From assembly GCF_004364335.1 (NCBI RefSeq), contig NZ_SOCR01000015.1, positions 83,904-147,903 on the forward strand: a DNA stretch of 64,000 bases, written 5' to 3'. The stretch comes from Pseudomonas graminis (GTDB taxonomy: Bacteria; Pseudomonadota; Gammaproteobacteria; Pseudomonadales; Pseudomonadaceae). This document shows, one piece after another, positions 44,557 to 53,445 of the stretch. Positions within the stretch are counted from its first letter, which is position 1; each line of letters begins with the position of its first letter. The position numbers and the translations under genes are program-made. The notes under the pieces are model-generated. The model was not told the DNA's origin. It was given only the letters and a program-made list of their open reading frames with translations, and made no database searches.

Positions 44557-45333
44557 ATGACTGCCAGTGCAGAAAAATTCACCCGGCAAACGCTGCTGGA
44601 CGTTACGCCGCTGACTCCCAGTCTCTTTACCTTTCGCACCACCCGCGATCCGGGCTTTCGCTTCACAGCGGGACAATTCGCCCGTCTGGGCGTGACCAAG
44701 CCCGATGGCACGACGGTGTGGCGGGCCTACTCGGTGGTGTCTTCACCCTTCGACGAGTTTCTCGAATTCTTCTCCATCGTGGTGCCCAACGGCGAATTCA
44801 CCAGTGAGCTGAGCCGGCTTCGTCAGGGCGACACGCTGATGGTGGAAAAACAGGCGGTGGGTTACCTGACCCTTGATCGCTTCACTGACGGTCGCGACCT
44901 CTGGATGTTGTCCACAGGGACCGGCGTTGCGCCGTTCCTGTCGATCCTGCAGGACTTCGAGGTCTGGGAAAAATTCGAGCGCATCATTCTGGTGTACAGC
45001 GTCCGCGAGTCCCGTGAACTGGCCTACCAGCAACTGATTGCCGAGCTGACTCAGCGCGAATACCTGGCCGAGTACGCGCACAAGTTCACGTTCATCGCGA
45101 CGGTGACGCGGGAGCCGCATCCCGGTGCGCTCAACGGAAGAATTACTACGCTGATCGAGAACGGTGAATTGGAGAAAGCGGCCGGCGTCACGCTGACGCC
45201 CGAGCATTCACGGGTGATGATCTGCGGCAATCCGCAGATGATCGAAGACACCCGCGCGGTATTGAAAACCCGCGACATGCGCCTGGCGTTGACGCGCAAG
45301 CCGGGACAGATTGCGGTGGAGAATTACTGGTAG
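44557..45333 (+). CDS. fpr: Ferredoxin-NADP(+) reductase
   Basis: A 258-residue FAD enzyme exchanging electrons between NADPH and ferredoxin or flavodoxin, important in oxidative stress and Fe-S supply. FAD binding is at WRAYSVVSSPFDE and the NADPH site at LSTGTGVAPFLSIL. VYSVRESRELAY and the C-terminal VENYW match the bacterial subclass (Azotobacter/Pseudomonas FprA). The terminal aromatic Trp stacks on FAD in that class. Confidence 0.92.
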   Translation: MTASAEKFTRQTLLDVTPLTPSLFTFRTTRDPGFRFTAGQFARLGVTKPDGTTVWRAYSVVSSPFDEFLEFFSIVVPNGEFTSELSRLRQGDTLMVEKQAVGYLTLDRFTDGRDLWMLSTGTGVAPFLSILQDFEVWEKFERIILVYSVRESRELAYQQLIAELTQREYLAEYAHKFTFIATVTREPHPGALNGRITTLIENGELEKAAGVTLTPEHSRVMICGNPQMIEDTRAVLKTRDMRLALTRKPGQIAVENYW

Positions 45334-45362
45334 GTCGGTCCCGCTGAAGACACCGCAAATCA

Positions 45363-45450
45363 CTGTAGGAGCGCGCTTGCCCGCGAATGCCATCTGTCAG
45401 TGATATCTGCCTCGTCTGACACACCTTGTCGCGGGCAAGCGCGCTCCTAT
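45363..45450. repeat. REPIN
   Basis: Arms CTGTAGGAGCGCGCTTGCCC and GCGGGCAAGCGCGCTCCTAT around about 45 bp, between the convergent fpr and mscL genes. Confidence 0.9.
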
Positions 45451-45498
45451 CCTTTTTTTCTGGGGGCCAGTTTGTGGCCGCTGCTACCGTCAGTGTCC

Positions 45499-45948
45499 TT
45501 AAACGAACCGGTCAGGCGTAACCGGCAGGGGCGCAGCCGGTTTGTTGTTCTGCTCTTTCAGCAGATCGCGGATCTCGCCCAGCAGCAGCTCTTCCTTGGA
45601 CGGGGTTGGCGGCAGGGTTGGTGCTTTGGCCTCTTCGCGTTTCAGGCGGTTGATCGCCTTGACGCCCATGAAGATGGCGAACGCGACGATGATGAAGTCG
45701 ATCACGGTCTGAATGAATTTGCCGTAGGCCAGCACCACCGCAGGTGCAGTCCCTTCAGCAGGCCGCAGCATGATGGCCAGATCACTGAAGTCCACGCCGC
45801 CGATCAGCAACCCGAGGGGCGGCATGATTACATCGCCGACGAACGACGAAACGATCTTGCCAAATGCCGCGCCGATGATGATACCGACGGCCATGTCGAC
45901 GACGTTTCCTTTTACGGCAAAGGCTTTGAACTCGCTTAGTACGCTCAT
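45499..45948 (-). CDS. mscL: Large-conductance mechanosensitive channel
   Basis: 149 residues. N-terminal amphipathic helix SVLSEFKAFAVKGNVVDMAVG, TM1 with GAAFGKIVSSFV, a periplasmic loop, TM2 (FIIVAFAIFMGVKAINRL) and the C-terminal bundle with EELLLGEIRDLLKEQN. Length and motifs are standard for MscL, which releases solutes on hypo-osmotic shock. Confidence 0.95.
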   Translation of the reverse strand: MSVLSEFKAFAVKGNVVDMAVGIIIGAAFGKIVSSFVGDVIMPPLGLLIGGVDFSDLAIMLRPAEGTAPAVVLAYGKFIQTVIDFIIVAFAIFMGVKAINRLKREEAKAPTLPPTPSKEELLLGEIRDLLKEQNNKPAAPLPVTPDRFV

Positions 45949-46147
45949 GGGTGTATTCCTTTGTTACAGATGAGAGTGGTAAATGCAGTGTAAGTCAGCT
46001 ACCTGCATCTCGCTTAATCCATGCAATCGACCGGGTCCGTCCCGGTAAGTTTTATTTAATCCTCCAAAAGCGTGCGTGGCCGATGGCGCTGCAACCGGCG
46101 GTTTGACGCATCGGGTATGATTGCCCCCTTTTTACATCGGGGGTGTC

Positions 46148-47515
46148 ATGGCCAAGGCCAAACGCATGTACGGCTGCACCGAGTGCGGCTCGACGTTTCC
46201 CAAATGGGCCGGCCAGTGCAGCGAATGCGGCGCCTGGAATACTCTCGTTGAAACTGTCATCGACAACAGCACGGCGGCTGCGCCCAGCGGTCGTTCCGGC
46301 TGGACCGGCCAACAGGCCCAAATCAAAACCCTGGCTGAGGTCAGTGTCGAAGAAATCCCGCGTTTTTCCACCAACTCAACAGAACTGGACCGCGTTCTCG
46401 GCGGCGGTCTGGTGGATGGCTCGGTGGTGTTGATTGGCGGCGACCCCGGTATCGGCAAGTCGACCATTCTGCTGCAGACCCTCTGCGCCATCGCCGAGCG
46501 CATGCCGGCGCTGTATGTCACCGGCGAAGAGTCGCAGCAGCAGGTCGCGATGCGTGCCCGTCGGCTTGGCTTACCCCAGGACAAACTGCGGGTCATGACA
46601 GAGACCTGCATTGAAACCATCATCGCCACGGCGCGCATCGAGCAGCCGAAGGTCATGGTGATCGACTCGATCCAGACCATCTTCACCGAACAACTGCAGT
46701 CAGCGCCCGGCGGTGTATCCCAGGTTCGCGAGAGTGCCGCGTTGCTGGTGCGGTACGCCAAGCAGAGCGGCACCGCGATCTTTCTGGTCGGCCACGTCAC
46801 CAAGGAAGGCGCGCTGGCCGGGCCTCGGGTCCTGGAGCACATGGTCGACACCGTGTTGTATTTCGAGGGCGAGTCCGATGGCCGCTTGCGTTTGTTGCGC
46901 GCAGTGAAAAACCGTTTTGGTGCCGTCAATGAACTGGGCGTGTTCGGCATGACCGACAAAGGTCTGAAGGAAGTCTCGAACCCCTCGGCGATCTTTCTCA
47001 CGCGCGCGCAGGAAGAAGTCGCAGGCAGCGTGGTCATGGCCACGTGGGAAGGCACGCGGCCGATGCTGGTGGAGGTGCAGGCGCTGGTCGATGACAGCCA
47101 CCTCTCCAACCCGCGTCGCGTAACGCTGGGGCTGGATCAAAACCGGCTGGCCATGCTGTTGGCGGTACTCCACCGCCACGGCGGCATCCCCACCCATGAC
47201 CAGGATGTATTCCTCAACGTGGTGGGCGGGGTGAAAGTACTGGAAACCGCCTCCGACCTGGCCTTGATGGCGGCCGTCATGTCCAGCTTGCGCAACCGTG
47301 CGCTGCCGGGCGACTTGCTGGTATTCGGTGAAGTGGGCTTGTCCGGCGAAGTGCGCCCTGTGCCCAGTGGTCAGGAGCGACTCAAGGAAGCGGCCAAGCA
47401 CGGCTTCAAACGCGCCATCGTGCCCAAGGGCAACGCCCCGAAAGAGTCGCCACCGGGCCTGACAGTGATCGGCGTGACTCGCCTCGATCAAGCACTGGAC
47501 GCCTTGTTTGAATAA
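46148..47515 (+). CDS. radA: DNA repair protein RadA
   Basis: 455 residues. MAKAKRMYGCTECGSTFPKW at the ATG at 46148 is the conserved start; the zinc finger is C-x2-C-x10-C-x2-C (CTEC and CSEC). RecA-like core with Walker A GGDPGIGKST and the RadA-specific KNRFG motif near residue 258. A Lon-protease-like C-terminal domain with LSGEVRPVPSGQERLKEA follows. It promotes branch migration in recombination. Confidence 0.95.
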   Translation: MAKAKRMYGCTECGSTFPKWAGQCSECGAWNTLVETVIDNSTAAAPSGRSGWTGQQAQIKTLAEVSVEEIPRFSTNSTELDRVLGGGLVDGSVVLIGGDPGIGKSTILLQTLCAIAERMPALYVTGEESQQQVAMRARRLGLPQDKLRVMTETCIETIIATARIEQPKVMVIDSIQTIFTEQLQSAPGGVSQVRESAALLVRYAKQSGTAIFLVGHVTKEGALAGPRVLEHMVDTVLYFEGESDGRLRLLRAVKNRFGAVNELGVFGMTDKGLKEVSNPSAIFLTRAQEEVAGSVVMATWEGTRPMLVEVQALVDDSHLSNPRRVTLGLDQNRLAMLLAVLHRHGGIPTHDQDVFLNVVGGVKVLETASDLALMAAVMSSLRNRALPGDLLVFGEVGLSGEVRPVPSGQERLKEAAKHGFKRAIVPKGNAPKESPPGLTVIGVTRLDQALDALFE

Positions 47516-47526
47516 GGCGGCGCGGC

Positions 47527-47895
47527 TTATAGGTGTATCAGTGCCCCGAGCTCGCGCTCCAGTTCATCGTGATCGGCAATATTAAGCTCGATCAGTCGAC
47601 GCAGGTGCGTCACTGAATCGAGCTCGATGTGCTTGCAAACAAATCCCAGGTGATTGTGATCATCGTGGGTCAGCTGCACTTCCATCACAACATCAATACC
47701 GTCCTGCAACTCAATGTCGACCATGAAGCGTTCATTGGGATCGCCCTCCCAGGGCGACGGCTTCTCGATCAGCAGCCCCTTCAACGACAGGTCGATCAGC
47801 TGAACCGCCCAGGATTGGCCGCCCTGGTTGAGTTTTGTTTTCGCGTCGAATGCGACACGTTTGAAGCGACGACGTTCTTTGGGGTTATCGGTCAT
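47527..47895 (-). CDS. PilZ-domain c-di-GMP receptor, MapZ-like
   Basis: 122 residues, a single PilZ domain. ERRRFKRVAFDAK carries the RxxxR c-di-GMP-binding motif and DLSLKGLLIE is the (D/N)xSxxG motif. It aligns over its length with P. aeruginosa PA4608 (MapZ), which binds the CheR1 methyltransferase, and keeps its place next to radA. The partner here is inferred by orthology. It is convergent with radA. Confidence 0.87.
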   Translation of the reverse strand: MTDNPKERRRFKRVAFDAKTKLNQGGQSWAVQLIDLSLKGLLIEKPSPWEGDPNERFMVDIELQDGIDVVMEVQLTHDDHNHLGFVCKHIELDSVTHLRRLIELNIADHDELERELGALIHL

Positions 47896-48047
47896 TACTC
47901 AACTACTCCTTCAGCGCCTGAAGCGCCCGCTGCATTGACTATAGGACAAATATAGCGCTAGACCATCGTGGGGGTAGCCTTTCGCTCCGGCGGCGCTAAA
48001 CTCCGCTTGCTGAATAAAAATAAGTCCACTCAGTTGGAATCAAAAAA

Positions 48048-50117
48048 ATGAAAAACAATAATGGTCTGCTGCGCCACGTGCCCTGGCTGATGGTTGCGAT
48101 CCTTGGGGCCTGGGCGCTGGGAGTGGTTGCATTGCGTCGCGGGGAGGCGATCAATGCACTCTGGATTGTGGTTGCCGCAGTGGCCATTTATCTGGTCGCT
48201 TATCGCTACTACAGCCTGTTCATCGCAACCAAAGTCATGCAACTCGACCCGACCCGGGCCACCCCCGCGGTGCTCAAGAACGACGGGCTCGATTACGTTC
48301 CTACCAACAAACACATCCTCTTCGGTCACCACTTCGCGGCCATTGCCGGCGCGGGCCCTCTGGTCGGGCCGGTGCTCGCCGCGCAGATGGGCTACCTGCC
48401 CGGCACGCTGTGGCTGATCGCTGGCGTCGTGCTGGCGGGTGCGGTTCAGGACTTCATGATCCTGTTCCTCTCCACGCGCCGAAACGGTCGCTCCCTGGGC
48501 GATATGGTCCGCGAAGAAATGGGCCGCATTCCCGGCACCATCGCGTTGTTCGGCTGCTTCCTGATCATGATCATCATCCTCGCGGTGCTGGCGCTGATCG
48601 TTGTCAAGGCTCTGGCCGAGAGCCCATGGGGCATGTTCACGGTCATGGCGACGATTCCGATCGCGATGTTCATGGGCATCTACATGCGCTTCATCCGCCC
48701 GGGCCGTATCGGCGAGATCTCGGTGGTGGGCGTCGTGCTGTTGCTGCTGTCGATATGGGTCGGTGGTCTGGTGGCAGCGAGCCCTGAGTGGGCGCCGATG
48801 TTCACGTTCACTGGCGTGCAGATCACCTGGATGCTGGTCGGCTACGGTTTTGTCGCGGCCATGCTGCCGGTCTGGCTGGTGTTGGCGCCTCGCGACTACC
48901 TGTCCACGTTCCTTAAAATCGGCACCATCATTGCGCTGGCGATCGGCATCCTGATTCTTGCGCCTGAGCTGAAAATGCCTGCGCTGACGCAGTTCACCGA
49001 CGGCACCGGCCCGGTCTGGAAAGGCACCCTGTTCCCGTTCCTGTTCATCACCATTGCCTGTGGCGCCGTTTCCGGCTTCCACGCGCTGATTTCTTCGGGC
49101 ACCACGCCGAAGCTGCTGGATAACGAAGTCAACGCCCGTTACATCGGTTACGGCGGCATGCTGATGGAGTCGTTCGTGGCGATCATGGCCATGGTCGCGG
49201 CTTCGGTGATCGAGCCAGGCGTGTACTTCGCGATGAACAGCCCTGCGGCCATCGTCGGCTCGGACGTCGCTTCGGTCGCGCAGATGGTCAGCAGTTGGGG
49301 CTTCCTCATCACGCCGGATCAATTGACCGCTGTGGCGAAAGACATCGGTGAAAATACTGTGCTGGCACGTGCCGGCGGCGCACCGACGCTGGCAGTGGGC
49401 ATCGCACAGATCCTGCACCAGGCGTTCCCGGGTCAGAACACCATGGCGTTCTGGTACCACTTCGCGATTCTGTTTGAAGCGCTGTTCATCCTGACCGCAG
49501 TGGATGCCGGTACCCGTGCCGGCCGCTTCATGCTGCAGGATCTGCTCGGCAGTTTCGTGCCTGCGCTGAAACGCACCGAGTCCTGGACCGCCAACGCCAT
49601 CGGCACCGGTGGCTGCGTCGCGCTCTGGGGGTATCTGCTGTATCAGGGCGTGATCGATCCGCTGGGCGGGATCAACACCTTGTGGCCACTGTTCGGTATC
49701 TCTAACCAGATGCTGGCGGGCATCGCGCTGATGCTGGCGACCGTTGTGCTGATCAAAATGAAGCGTCAACAGTACGTCTGGGTCACCATCCTGCCGGCTT
49801 CGTGGCTGCTGATCTGCACCGTCACAGCAGGTTTCATCAAGCTGTTCGACCCGAGCCCTGCGGTTGGCTTCCTGGCACTGGCTAAGAAATACAGCGCGGC
49901 GGCCGACGCCGGTCAGGTGCTGGCCCCGGCCAAGACCATGGATCAGATGCAGCATGTGATCTTCAACGCCTACACCAACGCCACCCTGACCACGCTGTTC
50001 CTGTTCGTGGTCCTGAGCATTCTGTTCTATGCGCTGAAGGTCGGTCGTGCGGCGTGGGTCAAGAAAGAGCGTACCGACAAGGAATCGCCGTTCCAGGCCT
50101 TCCCGGAAACCCATTGA
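48048..50117 (+). CDS. cstA: Carbon starvation protein A family transporter
   Basis: A 689-residue membrane protein with about 16-18 helices; family blocks are NDGLDYVPTNKHILFGHHFAAIAGAGPLVGPVLAAQ, TRRNGRSLGD and HALISSGTTPKLL. CstA proteins import peptides or pyruvate. The short YbdD/YjiX gene follows, as is usual. Its first codons contain a CA motif for Crc/Hfq, fitting a starvation-induced gene. Confidence 0.92.
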   Translation: MKNNNGLLRHVPWLMVAILGAWALGVVALRRGEAINALWIVVAAVAIYLVAYRYYSLFIATKVMQLDPTRATPAVLKNDGLDYVPTNKHILFGHHFAAIAGAGPLVGPVLAAQMGYLPGTLWLIAGVVLAGAVQDFMILFLSTRRNGRSLGDMVREEMGRIPGTIALFGCFLIMIIILAVLALIVVKALAESPWGMFTVMATIPIAMFMGIYMRFIRPGRIGEISVVGVVLLLLSIWVGGLVAASPEWAPMFTFTGVQITWMLVGYGFVAAMLPVWLVLAPRDYLSTFLKIGTIIALAIGILILAPELKMPALTQFTDGTGPVWKGTLFPFLFITIACGAVSGFHALISSGTTPKLLDNEVNARYIGYGGMLMESFVAIMAMVAASVIEPGVYFAMNSPAAIVGSDVASVAQMVSSWGFLITPDQLTAVAKDIGENTVLARAGGAPTLAVGIAQILHQAFPGQNTMAFWYHFAILFEALFILTAVDAGTRAGRFMLQDLLGSFVPALKRTESWTANAIGTGGCVALWGYLLYQGVIDPLGGINTLWPLFGISNQMLAGIALMLATVVLIKMKRQQYVWVTILPASWLLICTVTAGFIKLFDPSPAVGFLALAKKYSAAADAGQVLAPAKTMDQMQHVIFNAYTNATLTTLFLFVVLSILFYALKVGRAAWVKKERTDKESPFQAFPETH
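48054..48061 (+). promoter_or_regulatory. Crc/Hfq CA motif at the cstA start
   Basis: AACAATAA, an exact AAYAAYAA motif, occupies bases 7-14 of the coding sequence, where bound Hfq-Crc would block initiation. The bases before it are also A rich. Confidence 0.45.
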
Positions 50118-50143
50118 GTGCGCTGTAACGCGAGGAGCTGCCT

Positions 50144-50341
50144 ATGTTCAACGATCTGAGTCGCCTGGGTAAGTATCTCGGTCAGGCCGCTCGCCTCATG
50201 GTGGGCATGCCGGATTACGACAACTACGTTGAGCATATGCAGAAGACCCATCCGGACAAACCGGTGATGTCCTACGAAGCATTCTTCCGGGAGCGCCAGG
50301 ACGCACGTTACGGCGGGAAGGGCGGGCCCAAGTGCTGTTAA
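50144..50341 (+). CDS. YbdD/YjiX family small protein
   Basis: 65 residues: MFNDLSRLGKYLGQAARLMVG, PDYDNYVEHMQKTHPDKPVMSYEAFFRERQDARYG and a closing CC. This is the DUF466 family, almost always beside cstA. GAGG precedes the ATG. Function unknown, possibly an accessory of the transporter. Confidence 0.9.
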   Translation: MFNDLSRLGKYLGQAARLMVGMPDYDNYVEHMQKTHPDKPVMSYEAFFRERQDARYGGKGGPKCC

Positions 50342-50431
50342 CGGATTGATTCCTGCAACGCCGTTTCAACAACGCGCCACGCCAGTCGTGGCGCGTTCGC
50401 GTCTGCCACTTCCACCGGCAGCCGTTCCACC

Positions 50432-50522
50432 GTGTAGGAGCGCGCTTGCCCGCGAAGGCATTTCAACTGTTTCCGAAGAGGGTGCAGACAGATCGCCTTC
50501 GCGGGCAAGCGCGCTCCCACAG
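50432..50522. repeat. REPIN
   Basis: Arms GTGTAGGAGCGCGCTTGCCC and CGGGCAAGCGCGCTCCCACA around about 50 bp, between the DUF466 gene and the GTPase gene. Confidence 0.9.
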
Positions 50523-50550
50523 TCTGAGCAGTGACATGTCAGGAGAACCC

Positions 50551-51528
50551 ATGACCGCTTCGCACCCAATCCCCGTCACCATCCTCAGTGGCTTTCTCGG
50601 CGCCGGCAAAACCACTCTGCTGCGCCATCTGCTCAAGGAAGAGCACGGCCTGAAGATCGCCGTGATCGAGAACGAATTCAGTGACGCCGGCGTAGACACC
50701 CAGCTGCTGGGCGACGAGCCCGTTCAGGTGATGACCCTGTCCAACGGCTGCGTCTGCTGCACCATTCACACCGACCTTACCAAAGCGTTGTATCTGCTGC
50801 TGGAGCGCCTCGACAGCGGCGAGATCGCCTTTGATAGGCTGGTCATCGAATGCACCGGCCTGGCAGACCCGGCACCGGTGGCGCAGACCTTCTTCATCGA
50901 CGAGGAGCTGCGCGAACGCTACATCCTCGACGGCATCATCACGCTGGTCGACGCGGCCCACGCCGACACGCACCTGGAACAGACCATCGCTCAGGCGCAG
51001 ATCGGCTTCGCAGATCGACTGTTGGTGAGCAAGACCGATCTGGTGGATGAGTCGACGTTCAAAGCGCTAAGCGAACGACTAACTCGCATCAACCGACGCG
51101 CGCCGATCCGTGTGGTCGAGCACGGCAAGATCGACCTCGCCGAGCTGCTGGATGTGCGCGGCTTCAACCTCAACGCCGACATCGGCGGAATGAGCCTGCG
51201 CCCGGCGGCGCCGGCAGGCCGCTCCATCGACCGCATCAGCAGCCTTGTCCTGCGCAGTCACCAGCCGCTGGATATCGACAAGCTCAGCACCTTCATGAAC
51301 GAGTTGCTGGAAGAGCACGGCAAGCAACTGCTGCGCTACAAAGGCGTGCTGAACATCGCCGGCGAAGACCGCAAGCTGGTGTTTCAGGGCGTATTGAAGC
51401 TGTACGGATTTGACTTTGACGTGGAGTGGGCGCAGGGCGAGAAGCGCGAAAGCGTGATTGTGTTCATTGCCGACGAACTGCCGGAGGAGAAGATCCGGGC
51501 CGGCTTTGCAGGCGTTGCTGCAGATTAA
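50551..51528 (+). CDS. CobW-family GTPase (YjiA-like metal chaperone)
   Basis: 325 residues from the ATG at 50551 (AGGAG upstream). P-loop SGFLGAGKTTLL, the metal-binding CxCC motif NGCVCCTIH, switch region ECTGLADPAPV, SKTDLVDE, and a C-terminal CobW_C domain. Proteins of this family insert or deliver zinc or another metal using GTP. It is the last backbone gene before locus B. Confidence 0.9.
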   Translation: MTASHPIPVTILSGFLGAGKTTLLRHLLKEEHGLKIAVIENEFSDAGVDTQLLGDEPVQVMTLSNGCVCCTIHTDLTKALYLLLERLDSGEIAFDRLVIECTGLADPAPVAQTFFIDEELRERYILDGIITLVDAAHADTHLEQTIAQAQIGFADRLLVSKTDLVDESTFKALSERLTRINRRAPIRVVEHGKIDLAELLDVRGFNLNADIGGMSLRPAAPAGRSIDRISSLVLRSHQPLDIDKLSTFMNELLEEHGKQLLRYKGVLNIAGEDRKLVFQGVLKLYGFDFDVEWAQGEKRESVIVFIADELPEEKIRAGFAGVAAD

Positions 51529-51540
51529 GTATCGCGTGCG

Positions 51541-51641
51541 GGAATGGTCCGTAAGACGAGCTATGCCGCCTGCGTAGGACCGTTCCGAATCGTACTTTCA
51601 ACCCCCCTGCCTGCGCTTCTAAACCCCACATCCCGTCCCTA
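51541..51641 (+). promoter_or_regulatory. Promoter region of locus B, copy of the hcp promoter
   Basis: It contains GGTCCGTAAGACGAGCTATG, GCGTAGGACC, TCCGAATCGTACTTT and a C-rich stretch in the same order as the region before hcp at 29101-29215. Here it drives the effector directly. Sigma-factor class not assigned. Confidence 0.6.
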
Positions 51642-51672
51642 TCCTTGCTGGATCTGAAGTCAAGCAAGGACG
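51642..51672 (+). promoter_or_regulatory. Effector leader hairpin with RsmA/CsrA-like site
   Basis: TCCTTGCT (51642-51649) pairs with AGCAAGGA (51663-51670). CAAGGACG (51665-51672) matches CANGGANG and is the effector Shine-Dalgarno. It is the same leader as that of hcp in locus A. The join to the effector start lies at a GGAC common to both ribosome sites, as expected if hcp was deleted between them. Confidence 0.5.
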
Positions 51673-51681
51673 GGCAGCCTC

Positions 51682-52632
51682 ATGTCCAAGCCCTACGTGT
51701 TCATCAATGACCGCATACAAACCTGTTTCACGATCAAGACTCGGGTCGGCGGGAATTCAAAGTTTGACGTGCTGAACGCGCACATCCGTAACGCTGTGGT
51801 CATGCCAGGACAATTGGTGATTGTCAGCGACGGTTCGACAGGCAGCCTGACGGCAGAAGAAACCGAACTGATGAACCTGGCGCGGAACGTCCATCGACAG
51901 GTTAAAGGCTCGGGCAGCGAACTGATCAAGAACTACGACCTGATGCAGAACATGCTCAGTTACGGGTCGCTGGGTATCGGCGCCGCCACAGGCAGCTGGA
52001 GCAAGCACCTCAATGGCGTGCAGAAAACCCTCGAAGAAATCGAGCGGCTGTACAAGCTGTCGCTGGCACGCGGCACGCCCATCGCCCGGCAGGAATTCAT
52101 CAATCAACGGCGAGTGTTGTTTGCCAGGCTGGATGTTCAGCTGGAAGGTATCGCCCGCTGGGGGACTGGGTTGACTAAAAAAGGCCCACTGAAAAAGATG
52201 CTGGGGTTATCGACCAAAAGTTATCTGCGCACTGGGGAGATACAGGGCTACGCCGCACGAATTGCGAAAGTCGCCAAGGTGGCGAAGTTGTTGAAGCATG
52301 GGACGCCAGTGGGCATTGGGCTTAACGCAATTTCAGCGGGCCTTGAGGTCAAGGAAGCTTGTTCTGTGGGCAGGACGGAAACGTGCACAAGAGCCAAATA
52401 TACAGAAAGCGGAAAATTTATTTATGGCGTTGCCGGAGGGATTGTAGGTGGCTCCTTAGGAGCCTCAACACTCACTCCAATCTGCATCGTCGTAATGGGA
52501 GCTTCGACAGGAGGGGTCGGAGCGCTTGGGTGCGGCATCGCAACCAGCGCACTAGGGGGATACGCTGGGGGGCTGATAGGTGAAAGCATCGGGAAATATC
52601 AGGGAGAGCTAATCTACGAGTGGATTCCGTAA
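51682..52632 (+). CDS. Effector with glycine-zipper tip (locus B), hcp-less copy
   Basis: 316 residues, the same length as the locus A effector and almost the same up to about residue 245. The tip differs: FIYGVAGGIVGGSLGAS, MGASTGGVGALGCGIATSAL, GGYAGGLIGESIGKYQGEL, ending YEWIP. Repeated GxxxG patterns again suggest membrane insertion. No hcp precedes it, although its promoter is that of hcp, so it must be carried by an Hcp made elsewhere (for example locus A). Its stop shares one base with the immunity ATG (TAATG). Confidence 0.8.
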   Translation: MSKPYVFINDRIQTCFTIKTRVGGNSKFDVLNAHIRNAVVMPGQLVIVSDGSTGSLTAEETELMNLARNVHRQVKGSGSELIKNYDLMQNMLSYGSLGIGAATGSWSKHLNGVQKTLEEIERLYKLSLARGTPIARQEFINQRRVLFARLDVQLEGIARWGTGLTKKGPLKKMLGLSTKSYLRTGEIQGYAARIAKVAKVAKLLKHGTPVGIGLNAISAGLEVKEACSVGRTETCTRAKYTESGKFIYGVAGGIVGGSLGASTLTPICIVVMGASTGGVGALGCGIATSALGGYAGGLIGESIGKYQGELIYEWIP

Positions 52633-53015
52633 TGCATTCCATAGCCTTGGGCATATCGAGTCTTATCCTATGTTTTTCGATGTGGATCAACATCGTACTA
52701 ATGGCGTGGTTTACCTACAGAAACATAGAGTATCTCGAACACCAATTATCTGACTGCAGGTGCATCAGGGACTTCCGAAGTATCTGGCAAGGCGGGTTTA
52801 TAGGCAGGCACATGAGATTCAATATGGTAATGATGGTTATTACCTTCCCAAACGCCATGTACCGGCGAGGCGATACGGCTAAAGACGCTCACAAGCGCAT
52901 TTCCCTTCGCCTAAAGCGCTGCATATGGGGGATCTATGTTTTTCTTTACATCAATGGTTTCTGCCTCGCCCTGTTGGGCTACTTGATAAAGGTGTCACAA
53001 GAGTCCGCAATCTGA
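52632..53015 (+). CDS. Cognate immunity protein of the locus B effector (family II)
   Basis: 127 residues from the ATG at 52632, which overlaps the effector stop; a GTG at 52620 is the alternative and would restore the 13-base overlap seen in other pairs. First helix (about 6-27), LEHQLSDCRCI, WQGGFIGRHMRFNMV core, AMYRRGDTAKDAHKR, last helix (about 96-116). It is closest to the locus A orphans at 26305-26670 and 26691-27020, not to the locus A cognate protein. Confidence 0.8.
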   Translation: MHSIALGISSLILCFSMWINIVLMAWFTYRNIEYLEHQLSDCRCIRDFRSIWQGGFIGRHMRFNMVMMVITFPNAMYRRGDTAKDAHKRISLRLKRCIWGIYVFLYINGFCLALLGYLIKVSQESAI

Positions 53016-53030
53016 CAGTCATACATCCGA

Positions 53031-53445
53031 ATCTATATCGCACTGGGAAATACGGTGTATGCATCGCGAACTGACGGATCGCCAAAGCAGCGAAATTTTT
53101 AAAGCACGGGACGGAGGTTGGAATTGGACTGAACGTGGCATCCACCGCTCTGGAGATTAAGGAGCCTGTTATATGGGACGCGAAGAGTTGTGTCGACAGG
53201 CTCATTACCTTGAAAGATCACAATTAGCGGGGGGGGGGGGCGTGCTTCTCGGACTTGCCGGAGGTGAATTAGGCGCTTACGCCGCGCCGGTCGTTTGCTT
53301 TGCAGAGTTTAGTGCACCTACCATGGGGCTGGCTGCGTTAGGTTGCGGGATTATTGCCGGCGGTAATTTCGCTTATGCAGGCGGTGCCCTGGGCAAAATA
53401 GCCGGTGAGTCATTTGGGGAGACGGTCTACGAATGGATACTCTGA
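53031..53445 (+). pseudogene. Displaced effector C-terminal module (third tip)
   Basis: From about 53031 the DNA aligns with effector codons for RTGEIQGYAARIAKVAKLLKHGT, but with an in-frame TGA and shifts. It then reads VGIGLN, LEIKE and, after a frameshift, MGREELCRQAHYLER followed by a new glycine-zipper tip (LAGGELGAY, GLAALGCGIIAGG, YAGGALGKIAGESFGE, ending YEWIL). The first 200 or so effector residues are absent. An open frame from 53173 (90 residues) holds the entire tip. It resembles the orphan toxin-tip cassettes of other polymorphic toxin systems, usable after recombination with the conserved upstream part. Confidence 0.72.
53229..53239. repeat. Run of eleven G inside the orphan tip
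   Basis: A homopolymer of 11 G sits within the displaced tip and encodes a Gly run. Tracts this long are prone to slipped-strand length change, which would switch the downstream frame on and off. Confidence 0.7.

Noticed and set aside
48030..50114. A 694-codon minus-strand frame opposite cstA, and a similar 679-codon frame opposite cioAB (39980-42019)
   Set aside because: Both are His/Asp/Gln/Arg-rich shadow frames of confidently identified membrane-protein genes and lack ribosome sites.
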